Of a DNA stretch of 7,268 nt, positions 1 through 5,015 are shown piece by piece. The DNA comes from Planctomycetota bacterium. GTDB lineage: Bacteria > Planctomycetota > Planctomycetia > Pirellulales > UBA1268. Each line of letters starts with the position of its first letter. Position 1 is the stretch's first letter. A program made the position numbers and the translations under genes. The notes beneath the pieces are model-generated. The model was not told where the DNA came from. It searched no databases and saw nothing but the letters and a program-made list of their open reading frames with translations. The stretch spans positions 1 to 7,268 of the forward strand of contig QWPO01000176.1 in NCBI GenBank assembly GCA_003669255.1, in the 5' to 3' direction.

Positions 1-1
1 C

Positions 2-490
2 GCATCCGCGACGCGAGGCAGCAGTCCCGCGTCGCGTCTCCGAGCGGCCCGGCAGGTGGCCATCGGTGACCGTCATCTCCGCACCGCGAATGGCGACCCC
101 GCAGAACTTCGTCGTGCCGTCGATGCCTACCGCCGCGCCGCTGCTATCTCCGGCGATCAGCCCGACACGTTCGTCCGCCAGGCCATCGCACTCGTCGCCC
201 TCGGCGAACGCGGTCAGGCCGACGCTGCCATGGCACGGGCATCGGCCATCGACGGCCGACTCGCAACGGCGGCCCCAGTCCGTGGCGAAGGCTCCCCTGA
301 TCCCATCTTTGGCGACAGGCCGGCGGGCAGCGCCACCCCGCTCGCCGCGCGGGGCCAAGCCATCCTTCGTCAGATCGCGGAGCAGACCGAGTCGGGGACG
401 GTGGCGGAGGGGCGGCCATCACTGGCCGGTGTGACCGCCCGCTGGGCGGCACGGTTCGGCGCGGGCCCCGCAACGGTCGCCCGGCGGTAG
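2..490 (+). CDS. TPR-like repeat protein, C-terminal fragment
   Basis: The frame is open from the first bases of the window and ends at TAG 488-490, so this is the 3' end (162 residues) of a gene that starts upstream. The GTG at 56 lies inside the open frame and need not be a start. Visible residues 32-86 resemble tetratricopeptide repeats: a helix with AVDAYRRAAAISGD, then a second helix pair with RQAIALVALGERGQADAAMARA, ending in an IDG turn. TPR helices usually mediate protein-protein contacts. The last ~75 residues are rich in Ala, Gly and Arg and show no motif I recognise; no membrane segment is visible. Function and partners cannot be told from this part. It points towards hisD, but a repeat-filled 182-base gap separates them, so they are probably not one operon. 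The frame is well supported; the family name is tentative. Confidence 0.7.
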   Translation, partial: ASATRGSSPASRLRAARQVAIGDRHLRTANGDPAELRRAVDAYRRAAAISGDQPDTFVRQAIALVALGERGQADAAMARASAIDGRLATAAPVRGEGSPDPIFGDRPAGSATPLAARGQAILRQIAEQTESGTVAEGRPSLAGVTARWAARFGAGPATVARR

Positions 491-509
491 CGTCAGGAAG
501 CCCGTGTTC

Positions 510-598
510 CCGCAGGTTGCCAACCTGCGGCTACGTAGGTGCAGGCTGCCAACCCGCGGCTCCGTAGGTGCAGGTTGGCAACCTGCACAGGAACCACG
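510..598 (+). repeat. Tandem palindromic intergenic repeats, 29-bp period (three units)
   Basis: Three units start at 512, 541 and 570, exactly 29 bases apart. Each opens with a 17-base palindrome of the form GCAGGTTG-N-CAACCTGC. Unit 1 is perfect, and its arms extend to 10 bp around one central base (510-530). Unit 2 (541-557) has two changes in the stem. Unit 3 is perfect, with 10-bp arms at 568-588. Units 1 and 2 share a tail of the form GGCTMCGTAGGT; unit 3 has a different tail. The array lies between the TPR-like gene and hisD. It resembles bacterial REP-type repeats, whose transcripts fold into hairpins at gene ends; a role in ending or stabilising the upstream transcript is possible but not shown. 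Confidence 0.8.
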
Positions 599-615
599 TT
601 TGGCTTTGATTTCCC

Positions 616-639
616 GCACGTTGCCAAGCTGCGACTACG
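616..639 (+). repeat. Degenerate outlying copy of the palindromic repeat
   Basis: The segment begins GCACGTTGCCAAGCTGC and continues GACTACG, matching the neighbouring array in order and orientation, including the CTAC-containing tail. Its palindrome is decayed, and its centre (about 624) lies 46 bases beyond the centre of the third unit, out of the 29-base register. It ends 33 bases before the hisD start, so it may lie close to or inside the hisD promoter region. Confidence 0.55.
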
Positions 640-657
640 ACGCGGCCTGCTGCTGGC

Positions 658-663
658 TATCCT
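658..663 (+). promoter_or_regulatory. Possible -10 element for hisD
   Basis: TATCCT matches the sigma-70 -10 consensus at four of six bases and fits TANNNT. Nine bases separate it from the ATG at 673, so transcription would begin within a few bases of the start codon. No convincing -35 element is seen 16-18 bases upstream. This is a weak call based on a short motif. Confidence 0.25.
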
Positions 664-672
664 GTGTGTGCC

Positions 673-2034
673 ATGACGCCAACCGCGCCCCTCTGCGAAC
701 GCATCGACCTCGCCGCGACAGACGGCCGCGCACGGCTCGATGCCCTGCGTGGCAAACTCGTGTCGCAGGGCGACGTCATCAGTCCGGCCGGCCGCCAGAA
801 GACGATCGATGTCTTCGGCGAGCCTCTCTCGCCCCGCCAGGTCGTGGAACGGATCTGCGAAGACGTTCGTCGCGATGGCCTGAAGGCGCTGCTCGACTAC
901 TCTCGCCGAATCGACAATGCAGCGATCACGGCCGAGTCGCTCCTGGTGACCCCCGAGGCACTCGCGGCCGCTCACCGTGCCGCGGACCCGGCCTTCCTGG
1001 CTGCGATCCGCCGGATCCGCGACCGCGTCGAGCGGTTCCAGCGGGCGGTGCTCTCGCGTGACGTCGAGGTGAAGCTCGCCGGCGGTGGCAGCCTCCGACA
1101 GCGGTATGTGCCGCTCGACCGCGTTGGTGTGTGCGTGCCGGGCGGCGCGGCGGCGTATCCCTCCACGCTGCTGATGACCGTGGTGCCCGCCCGCGTGGCG
1201 GGCGTGAAGGAGATCGTGGTCGTGGCCCCGCCCACGCGATTCGGCGCCGAGAACGCTCACGTGCTCGCCACCTGCCTCGAACTCGGCGTCACGACGGTGG
1301 TGCGGGCCGGTGGTGCCCAGGCGGTTGCGGCGCTGGCGTATGGCGTTGAGGGCGTTACCCGCGTCGACAAGGTCGTTGGGCCCGGCAATCTCTTCGTGGC
1401 CCTCGCAAAGGAATACGTCTTCGGCGATGTGTCGATCGACTCGATTGCGGGTCCGAGCGAGATCGTGGTCGTGGCCGACGACGCGGGCCAGCCTGAGTGC
1501 ATCGCCGCCGACATGCTCGCGCAGGCCGAGCACTCGCCGGGGTCGGCGATCCTCCTCACGGCGAGCCGCGGCCTTGCCGATGCGGTGGCTGCAGCGCTCG
1601 AGCGGCGGGTGGCCGTGCTCGAACGGGGCGATCTGACGCGGGACAGCCTGCAGCGGTTCTGTGGCATTGTGGTGACGCGGAGCGACGAGGAGTCAGCCGA
1701 CCTCGCCCACGAACTCGCCCCCGAGCACCTCTCGATCGACACCCGCGACCCCGAGGCCGCCCTCGCCCGAATCCGGCACGTCGGCGCCGCCTTTCTCGGG
1801 CCCTACAGCCCCGTCGCCGCCGGCGACTATGCGGCTGGTCCGTCGCACGTGCTTCCGACGGGAGGCACGGCCCGGTTTGCGGCTGGCCTCTCCGCCAACG
1901 AGTTCATCCGCGGCGGGAGCGTGATCGCGCTGGCGAAGGACGACCTCGCCGAGATGGCCGACGACATCCGCCTGCTGGCCGACACCGAAGGACTCACCGC
2001 CCACCGCCGCAGCGTCGAGGCCAGGTTCGAATGA
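673..2034 (+). CDS. hisD: Histidinol dehydrogenase
   Basis: HisD carries out the last two steps of histidine biosynthesis in the cytoplasm, oxidising L-histidinol to L-histidine through histidinal with two NAD+ and a bound zinc ion. The 453-residue protein carries the family signatures in order: CVPGGAAAYPS from residue 154, AGPSEIVVVADD, QAEHSPGS, LAPEHLS, AAGDYAAGPSH and EGLTAH. The E. coli zinc ligands Q259, H262, D360 and H419 correspond to Q284, H287, D385 and H444, and the catalytic pair E326-H327 to E351-H352. All are shifted by exactly 25, so the enzyme should be active and the core has no net indel. ATG 673 is preferred over an in-frame GTG at 664, which would add only three residues; no Shine-Dalgarno precedes either. 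The stop overlaps an ATG (ATGA, 2031-2034). hisC and hisB lie downstream beyond an unrelated gene. Confidence 0.97.
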   Translation: MTPTAPLCERIDLAATDGRARLDALRGKLVSQGDVISPAGRQKTIDVFGEPLSPRQVVERICEDVRRDGLKALLDYSRRIDNAAITAESLLVTPEALAAAHRAADPAFLAAIRRIRDRVERFQRAVLSRDVEVKLAGGGSLRQRYVPLDRVGVCVPGGAAAYPSTLLMTVVPARVAGVKEIVVVAPPTRFGAENAHVLATCLELGVTTVVRAGGAQAVAALAYGVEGVTRVDKVVGPGNLFVALAKEYVFGDVSIDSIAGPSEIVVVADDAGQPECIAADMLAQAEHSPGSAILLTASRGLADAVAAALERRVAVLERGDLTRDSLQRFCGIVVTRSDEESADLAHELAPEHLSIDTRDPEAALARIRHVGAAFLGPYSPVAAGDYAAGPSHVLPTGGTARFAAGLSANEFIRGGSVIALAKDDLAEMADDIRLLADTEGLTAHRRSVEARFE

Positions 2035-2231
2035 CGGGGCCGTTCCCATCCGCAGGGGCCGCCGCGATCGCCGTGCTCTGGTCCCCGTGCTCTTGGCGGT
2101 CGCGAGCGTTGTTACGTTCGCCGGCCGACTACTACGCCGCTTCGATGCTGCTCGTGGTTTTGCCCGGGCGAACGACGCTCCGGCTGACCGCGTTTGACCG
2201 ACCCCGTGGTGTGCCTAGACTGCCGGAGTGA
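2031..2231 (+). CDS. Doubtful 66-residue ORF overlapping the hisD stop
   Basis: An ATG at 2031 overlaps the hisD stop as ATGA, the arrangement often used for translational coupling, and opens a 66-codon frame ending at TGA 2229-2231. About three quarters of its third positions are G or C, somewhat more than the competing frame 2 over this stretch. The product has two mildly hydrophobic stretches but no motif I recognise. Against it, the frame merely continues an open shadow frame from within hisD, and it covers both a hairpin and the promoter of the next gene. It is more likely non-coding; recorded because of the overlap and the absence of another gene here. Confidence 0.12.
   Translation: MTGPFPSAGAAAIAVLWSPCSWRSRALLRSPADYYAASMLLVVLPGRTTLRLTAFDRPRGVPRLPE
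2063..2104 (+). terminator. Weak hairpin after hisD, possible terminator
   Basis: Arms CGCGATCGCC (2063-2072) and GGCGGTCGCG (2095-2104) pair over 10 bp, with one G-U pair in RNA and a 22-base loop. The following bases, AGCGTTGTTACGTT, are only moderately T-rich. It starts 29 bases after the hisD stop. The large loop and lack of a clean T-run make intrinsic termination uncertain. Confidence 0.3.
2194..2221 (+). promoter_or_regulatory. Sigma-70-like promoter of the PEP-CTERM gene
   Basis: TTGACC (2194-2199, five of six to the -35 consensus) and TAGACT (2216-2221, four of six to the -10 consensus) are separated by 16 bases. A start near 2228 would give a leader of about 44 bases with a ribosome binding site before ATG 2272. 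It implies that this gene is transcribed independently of hisD. It is the best promoter match I found in the window. Confidence 0.5.
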
Positions 2232-2258
2232 GTCGTGGGTGAGTGTTCAGGCCTTCGT

Positions 2259-2263
2259 GGGAG
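2259..2263 (+). promoter_or_regulatory. Shine-Dalgarno site setting the start at 2272
   Basis: GGGAG ends 8 bases before ATG 2272. Together with the signal peptide that begins at this ATG, it rules against the longer frame open from TTG 2194, which would put 26 polar residues before the signal peptide. Confidence 0.55.
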
Positions 2264-2271
2264 CTTCTGAC

Positions 2272-2952
2272 ATGTCGCGGATCGGGCGTTTGGGTGCGAT
2301 GGCGATGGCCGTGGTGGCTCTCTCGCCGGCGGCTTTCGCCATCACGGTCGGTACCACCGACACTTTCACCGGCTCGCTCGACAACTGGCAGAAGGGGATC
2401 ACGAATCCGACCTACCTCTCGGTCGTTGCCAGCGGCGGCCCTGCGGGCGCTGGTGATTCGTACATGCGGTCGGTCGCCGACGGCGGCGGAAGTTTCGGTC
2501 GGTTGACCGTTTTCAATCAGAGCCAGTGGGACTCTGACTACGTTACCGACGGCGTCACCTCCATTCGTATGAATCTGCTCAACTCGGGAACGGGGCCGCT
2601 GCAGGTACGCCTCGGCCTCCGTAACAGCGGGGGAGCTGGCTACATCTCTACCAACCCCTTCGTGCTGGGCACGGGCAGCGGTTGGCAGACGGCGGATTTT
2701 CCGGTGACTGAAGCGGCGCTCACGACGGTCGGCGCTCCCGGCAGTTTCTCGTCGTTTTTGTCCAGTGGCTTCGCGTTGCGGATTCTGCATGCGACGAGCA
2801 CCGCGAATCTCAACGGCTCCACGGTGGTAGGCACGCTCGGTGTGGACAACGTGACCGCCGTTCCGGAGCCGTCCGCGGTCGTCCTCGCCGGCCTGAGCGG
2901 CATCGGCTTGGTCGCCGCCGCGAGACGGCTGGGCCGGTCGCGCCGGTCGTGA
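2272..2952 (+). CDS. Exported PEP-CTERM sorting-domain protein
   Basis: This 226-residue protein appears built for export and exosortase processing. Residues 1-23 form a signal peptide: MSRIGR, a hydrophobic core, and likely cleavage after AFA. The mature part (about 24-195) is rich in Gly, Ser, Thr and Asn. It has a segment FTGSLDNWQKG near its start and ends with TLGVDNVTAVPEPS, a pattern seen in beta-sandwich, carbohydrate-binding-like surface domains; that fold is my inference. The tail is a classic PEP-CTERM: VPEPS from residue 197, a transmembrane stretch at about 202-217, then an Arg-rich end (ARRLGRSRRS). In families with this tail, exosortase acts at the PEP motif in the inner membrane and releases the protein to the surface or matrix. 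It has no evident link to histidine synthesis although it sits between hisD and hisC, and it appears to have its own promoter. Its substrate is unknown. Confidence 0.88.
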   Translation: MSRIGRLGAMAMAVVALSPAAFAITVGTTDTFTGSLDNWQKGITNPTYLSVVASGGPAGAGDSYMRSVADGGGSFGRLTVFNQSQWDSDYVTDGVTSIRMNLLNSGTGPLQVRLGLRNSGGAGYISTNPFVLGTGSGWQTADFPVTEAALTTVGAPGSFSSFLSSGFALRILHATSTANLNGSTVVGTLGVDNVTAVPEPSAVVLAGLSGIGLVAAARRLGRSRRS

Positions 2953-2983
2953 CGGCTGGTGGGGCCGGTCGCAGGGTGTGATG

Positions 2984-2989
2984 TAGACT
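2984..2989 (+). promoter_or_regulatory. Possible -10 element for a leaderless hisC transcript
   Basis: TAGACT, the same hexamer as in the PEP-CTERM promoter, lies 7 bases before the hisC ATG at 2997, so transcription would begin at or next to the start codon. hisC has no Shine-Dalgarno sequence, which fits a leaderless mRNA. GGTGTG precedes TAGACT in both places (spacing 2 and 3 bases). No -35 element is visible here. Read-through from the PEP-CTERM gene, 44 bases upstream, is the alternative. Confidence 0.35.
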
Positions 2990-2996
2990 TCGGATC

Positions 2997-4070
2997 ATGC
3001 CGCCAGCATCGACACCATCCACCGATCGCCTCGTCCGGCCGGAGATCGCCGCACTCGATGGCTACGTGCCCGGCGAGCAACCGCAGTCGGGCAAGTGGAT
3101 CAAGCTCAACACCAACGAGAATCCGTATCCGCCGTCGCCCGCCGTCGCCCGGGCGCTCGCGGCCACGGCCACCGGCCGGACGCTCGCGAAGTATCCCGAC
3201 CCCATGGCCACGGCATTTCGCCGACGGGCCGCCGAGGTGCTCGGTGTCGATCCCGACTGGATCATCTGCGGCAATGGCAGTGACGATCTGCTCACGATCC
3301 TCGTGCGGACGTTCGTGGGCGAGGGGGAATGCCTGCGGATGCCCTATCCGAGCTACATCCTCTACCGCACGCTCGCCGGCATTCAGGGAGCCTCGTGCGA
3401 CGAGGTCCACTATCGTCCCGACTGGTCGCTGGGCGACGACTTCGCATCAGCGCGCGACGATCTCCGGCTGGCGATCGTCGCGAATCCCAACAGCCCCTCC
3501 GGCACGCTCCTGCCGCCGGCCCGGGTTGCCGAACTCGCCGCCCGCCTGCCGTGCGCCGTCGTGGTGGACGAGGCCTACGGCGACTTCGCCGACACCAACT
3601 GCCTCGGGCTCGTGAAGGACAATCCGCGGGTGATCGTGACCCGCTCCTTCTCGAAGTCGTATGCCCTGGCCGGCCTGCGGTTTGGCTTCGCCGTCGCCCA
3701 GCCCGCCCTGATCGAGCAGATGCTCAAGGTCAAGGATTCCTACAACTGCGACGCACTCTCGATTGCGGCGGCGACTGCGGCGATCGACGACCAGGCCTGG
3801 CTCGCCGACAACCGCGCGAAGATCGTCGCCACCCGCACGCGGCTGATCGAAGCGATGCGGGCCCTTGGCTTCAACGCCCACGAGAGCCAGGCCAACTTTG
3901 TCTGGTGCACCCATGCCGAGCGACCGCACCGGCCGATCTACGAGGCTCTCAAGGCCCAGGGCATCCTGATCCGCTTCATGAACTATGCCGGCTGGGGTGA
4001 CGGCCTCCGGATCACCGTCGGCACCGACGACGAGATCGACGCCTTCCTCGCCGTGATGAAGACGGTCTGA
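2997..4070 (+). CDS. hisC: Histidinol-phosphate aminotransferase
   Basis: HisC is a cytoplasmic pyridoxal-phosphate enzyme that transfers the amino group of glutamate to imidazole acetol phosphate, giving L-histidinol phosphate. The 357-residue length is normal for the fold type I (class I/II) family. Signatures appear in order: LNTNENPYPPSP near the N-terminus, NPNSPSG at 163-169, DEAYGDF at 191-197 with the cofactor-contacting Asp191 and Tyr194, SFSKS with the Schiff-base Lys220, and GLR with Arg228, which should bind cofactor phosphate. GLRITVG carries Arg338, the expected substrate carboxylate ligand. The ATG is chosen because NENPYPPS then falls at the usual distance from the N-terminus; no Shine-Dalgarno is present. 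hisB starts 40 bases after the stop with no promoter between, so the two are probably co-transcribed. Some paralogues act on aromatic amino acids, but the hisB neighbour favours HisC. Confidence 0.95.
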   Translation: MPPASTPSTDRLVRPEIAALDGYVPGEQPQSGKWIKLNTNENPYPPSPAVARALAATATGRTLAKYPDPMATAFRRRAAEVLGVDPDWIICGNGSDDLLTILVRTFVGEGECLRMPYPSYILYRTLAGIQGASCDEVHYRPDWSLGDDFASARDDLRLAIVANPNSPSGTLLPPARVAELAARLPCAVVVDEAYGDFADTNCLGLVKDNPRVIVTRSFSKSYALAGLRFGFAVAQPALIEQMLKVKDSYNCDALSIAAATAAIDDQAWLADNRAKIVATRTRLIEAMRALGFNAHESQANFVWCTHAERPHRPIYEALKAQGILIRFMNYAGWGDGLRITVGTDDEIDAFLAVMKTV

Positions 4071-4110
4071 CGCCACGTTCGAAACTCCTTCCTCCTTCAA
4101 GCACTCCGCC

Positions 4111-4707
4111 ATGCCCCGCACCGCCACCGTCACGAGAAAGACCGCCGAGACCGACATCCGCCTCAAGCTCGACCTCGATGGGACGGGACGAGCCGATGTG
4201 CGCACGGGGCTCGGATTTTTCGACCACATGCTCACGCTGCTGGCCGGCCACTCGCTCTTTGATCTCAGCGTGGCCTGCACCGGTGACCTGCACGTGGACG
4301 GCCACCACACGGTGGAGGACGTGGGCCGGGCGCTCGGTGCTGCGCTTGTGGAGTGCCTCGGCGACAAGAAGGGCATCCGCCGCTACGGGCACGCGATCAT
4401 CCCCATGGACGAGTCACTCGCGACGGTGGCGGTTGATCTGGGAGGCCGGTCGGCCTGCGTGTTCGCGGTCGATTTTCCGGTGCCCATGATCGGCGCGTTC
4501 GACGCGCAACTCGTGGAGGTGTTTTGGGAGAGCGTGGCCGCGACCGCGGGCATGAACTTCCACGCGATCCTGCACCACGGCCGCAACGGCCACCACATCG
4601 CCGAAGCGGTCTTCAAGGCCGCTGCTCGGGCGATTCGCGTGGCGGTCGAGTCGGACCCGCGCCAGCCGGGCATCCCAAGCACCAAGGGCACGCTCACGTC
4701 GAAGTGA
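4111..4707 (+). CDS. hisB: Imidazoleglycerol-phosphate dehydratase
   Basis: This enzyme dehydrates imidazole glycerol phosphate to imidazole acetol phosphate, the substrate of HisC encoded just upstream. At 198 residues it is the monofunctional form, without the histidinol-phosphatase domain fused to it in E. coli. The two repeated metal-binding motifs of the family are intact: HHTVE at 65-69 and HHIAE at 161-165, which bind manganese in known structures. Other family landmarks are FFDHMLTLLAGH (His39, His47), MDESLA around Glu101, and IPSTKGTL near the C-terminus. ATG 4111 gives the usual N-terminus (RTATVTRKTAETDI). No Shine-Dalgarno is seen; the leader is pyrimidine-rich instead, so translation may depend on hisC. 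The stop codon falls inside a sequence repeated about 224 bases downstream. A separate histidinol phosphatase would be needed and is not in this window. Confidence 0.96.
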   Translation: MPRTATVTRKTAETDIRLKLDLDGTGRADVRTGLGFFDHMLTLLAGHSLFDLSVACTGDLHVDGHHTVEDVGRALGAALVECLGDKKGIRRYGHAIIPMDESLATVAVDLGGRSACVFAVDFPVPMIGAFDAQLVEVFWESVAATAGMNFHAILHHGRNGHHIAEAVFKAAARAIRVAVESDPRQPGIPSTKGTLTSK

Positions 4708-4944
4708 GCGTCCGGTGAAGTGCCCGCCGCGCGCCCGAGGCGAACCGGGAAGACACACAGGTTGACAACCTGTGCTACGGGGGACAGAGGACACACACAG
4801 GTTGAAAACCTGTGCTACGGGGGACAGAGCACAACCACAGGTTGAAAACCTGTGCTACGTGAGGCGGAGAGGGGCTGCCTGTGCTCCGAGAGCCAGCATC
4901 GAGCGAGCGGAGCCCAGGATGGGCGGAGTGAGCGTCCGGCGACG
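4701..4944 (+). repeat. Direct repeat pair bracketing the first part of the hisB-pfp gap
   Basis: Bases 4701-4720 and 4925-4944 match at 17 of 20 positions, including 13 identical bases in a row (AGTGAGCGTCCGG, 4703-4715 and 4927-4939). The first copy covers the last codon and stop of hisB; the second lies in the large inverted repeat region. The 204 bases between them contain the 40-bp tandem array. This may mark insertion or local duplication, but a chance match in GC-rich DNA is not excluded. Confidence 0.45.
4756..4860 (+). repeat. Tandem palindromic repeats, 40-bp period (three units)
   Basis: Units begin at 4756, 4796 and 4836, exactly 40 bases apart. The first has 9-bp arms, CACAGGTTG and CAACCTGTG, around one base. 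The second and third have 8-bp arms, CACAGGTT and AACCTGTG, around GAA. Each palindrome is followed by CTACG, and the first two also share GGGGACAGAG. Units 1 and 2 differ at four of 40 bases; the third runs into unrelated sequence after CTACGT. The array sits just beyond hisB in a convergent gap, where such hairpins could protect or end transcripts. No T-run follows them, so intrinsic termination is not evident. Confidence 0.85.
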
Positions 4945-4960
4945 GGGCACGGGCAGCCCC
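4871..4960 (+). other. Large inverted repeat / candidate structured RNA element
   Basis: Bases 4871-4887 (GGGGCTGCCTGTGCTCC) and 4944-4960 (GGGGCACGGGCAGCCCC) can pair without interruption over 17 bp in plus-strand RNA: 15 Watson-Crick pairs and two G-U pairs. In minus-strand RNA the two G-U pairs become A-C mismatches, so structure favours the plus strand, which would be hisB read-through. The 56-base loop contains a small hairpin GCCC-AGGAT-GGGC (4912-4924) and two GCGGAG motifs (4907 and 4923). No protein frame of note covers it. It could be a dispersed repeat, a mobile-element relic or an RNA element; the sequence alone does not decide. Confidence 0.5.
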
Positions 4961-4974
4961 GAACACCCGCAACA

Positions 4975-5005
4975 GAAGCCCGCGGCCTTACGGCCGGTCG
5001 GCTTC
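4975..5005 (-). terminator. Terminator-like hairpin after pfp
   Basis: Read on the minus strand, GAAGCC and GGCTTC form an outer 6-bp stem. A small internal loop follows, then CGGCC-GTAA-GGCCG, a 5-bp stem capped by a GNRA-type tetraloop. The outer stem begins 10 bases after the pfp stop. The downstream bases TGTTGCGGGTGTT are only mildly T-rich, so it may act as a weak intrinsic terminator or a 3' end stabiliser of the accC-pfp message. Confidence 0.45.
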
Positions 5006-5015
5006 GACGGGCCGG

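Noticed and set aside
7..36. Inverted repeat CGCGACGCG / CGCGTCGCG with 12-base loop
   Set aside because: It lies within the open TPR-like frame, and such GC-rich complementarity is expected by chance in this composition.
510..640. Possible CRISPR array in the 29-bp repeats
   Set aside because: There are no unique spacers: the 29-base period is the repeat itself, and only three or four diverging copies exist.
664..672. GTG at 664 as the hisD start
   Set aside because: It adds only three residues, lacks a Shine-Dalgarno, and would leave the possible TATCCT -10 element directly adjacent to the start; ATG 673 is the simpler choice.
493..1533. Long minus-strand open frame (346 codons) opposite hisD and the upstream repeats
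   Set aside because: It is a mirror of the high-GC hisD gene; its product is rich in Arg, His and Gly with no recognisable motif, while hisD is certain on the plus strand.
2194..2271. Upstream TTG start giving a 252-residue PEP-CTERM protein
   Set aside because: It would bury the signal peptide 26 residues in and lies on the predicted -35 hexamer; ATG 2272 has a Shine-Dalgarno and begins a normal signal peptide.
3447..4376. Minus-strand open frame of 309 codons opposite hisC and hisB
   Set aside because: It spans two confidently identified plus-strand genes and has no domain; it results from codon bias.
4756..4860. Possible CRISPR array in the 40-bp repeats
   Set aside because: The sequence between palindromes is itself repeated, so it is not spacer-like, and no cas genes are present.
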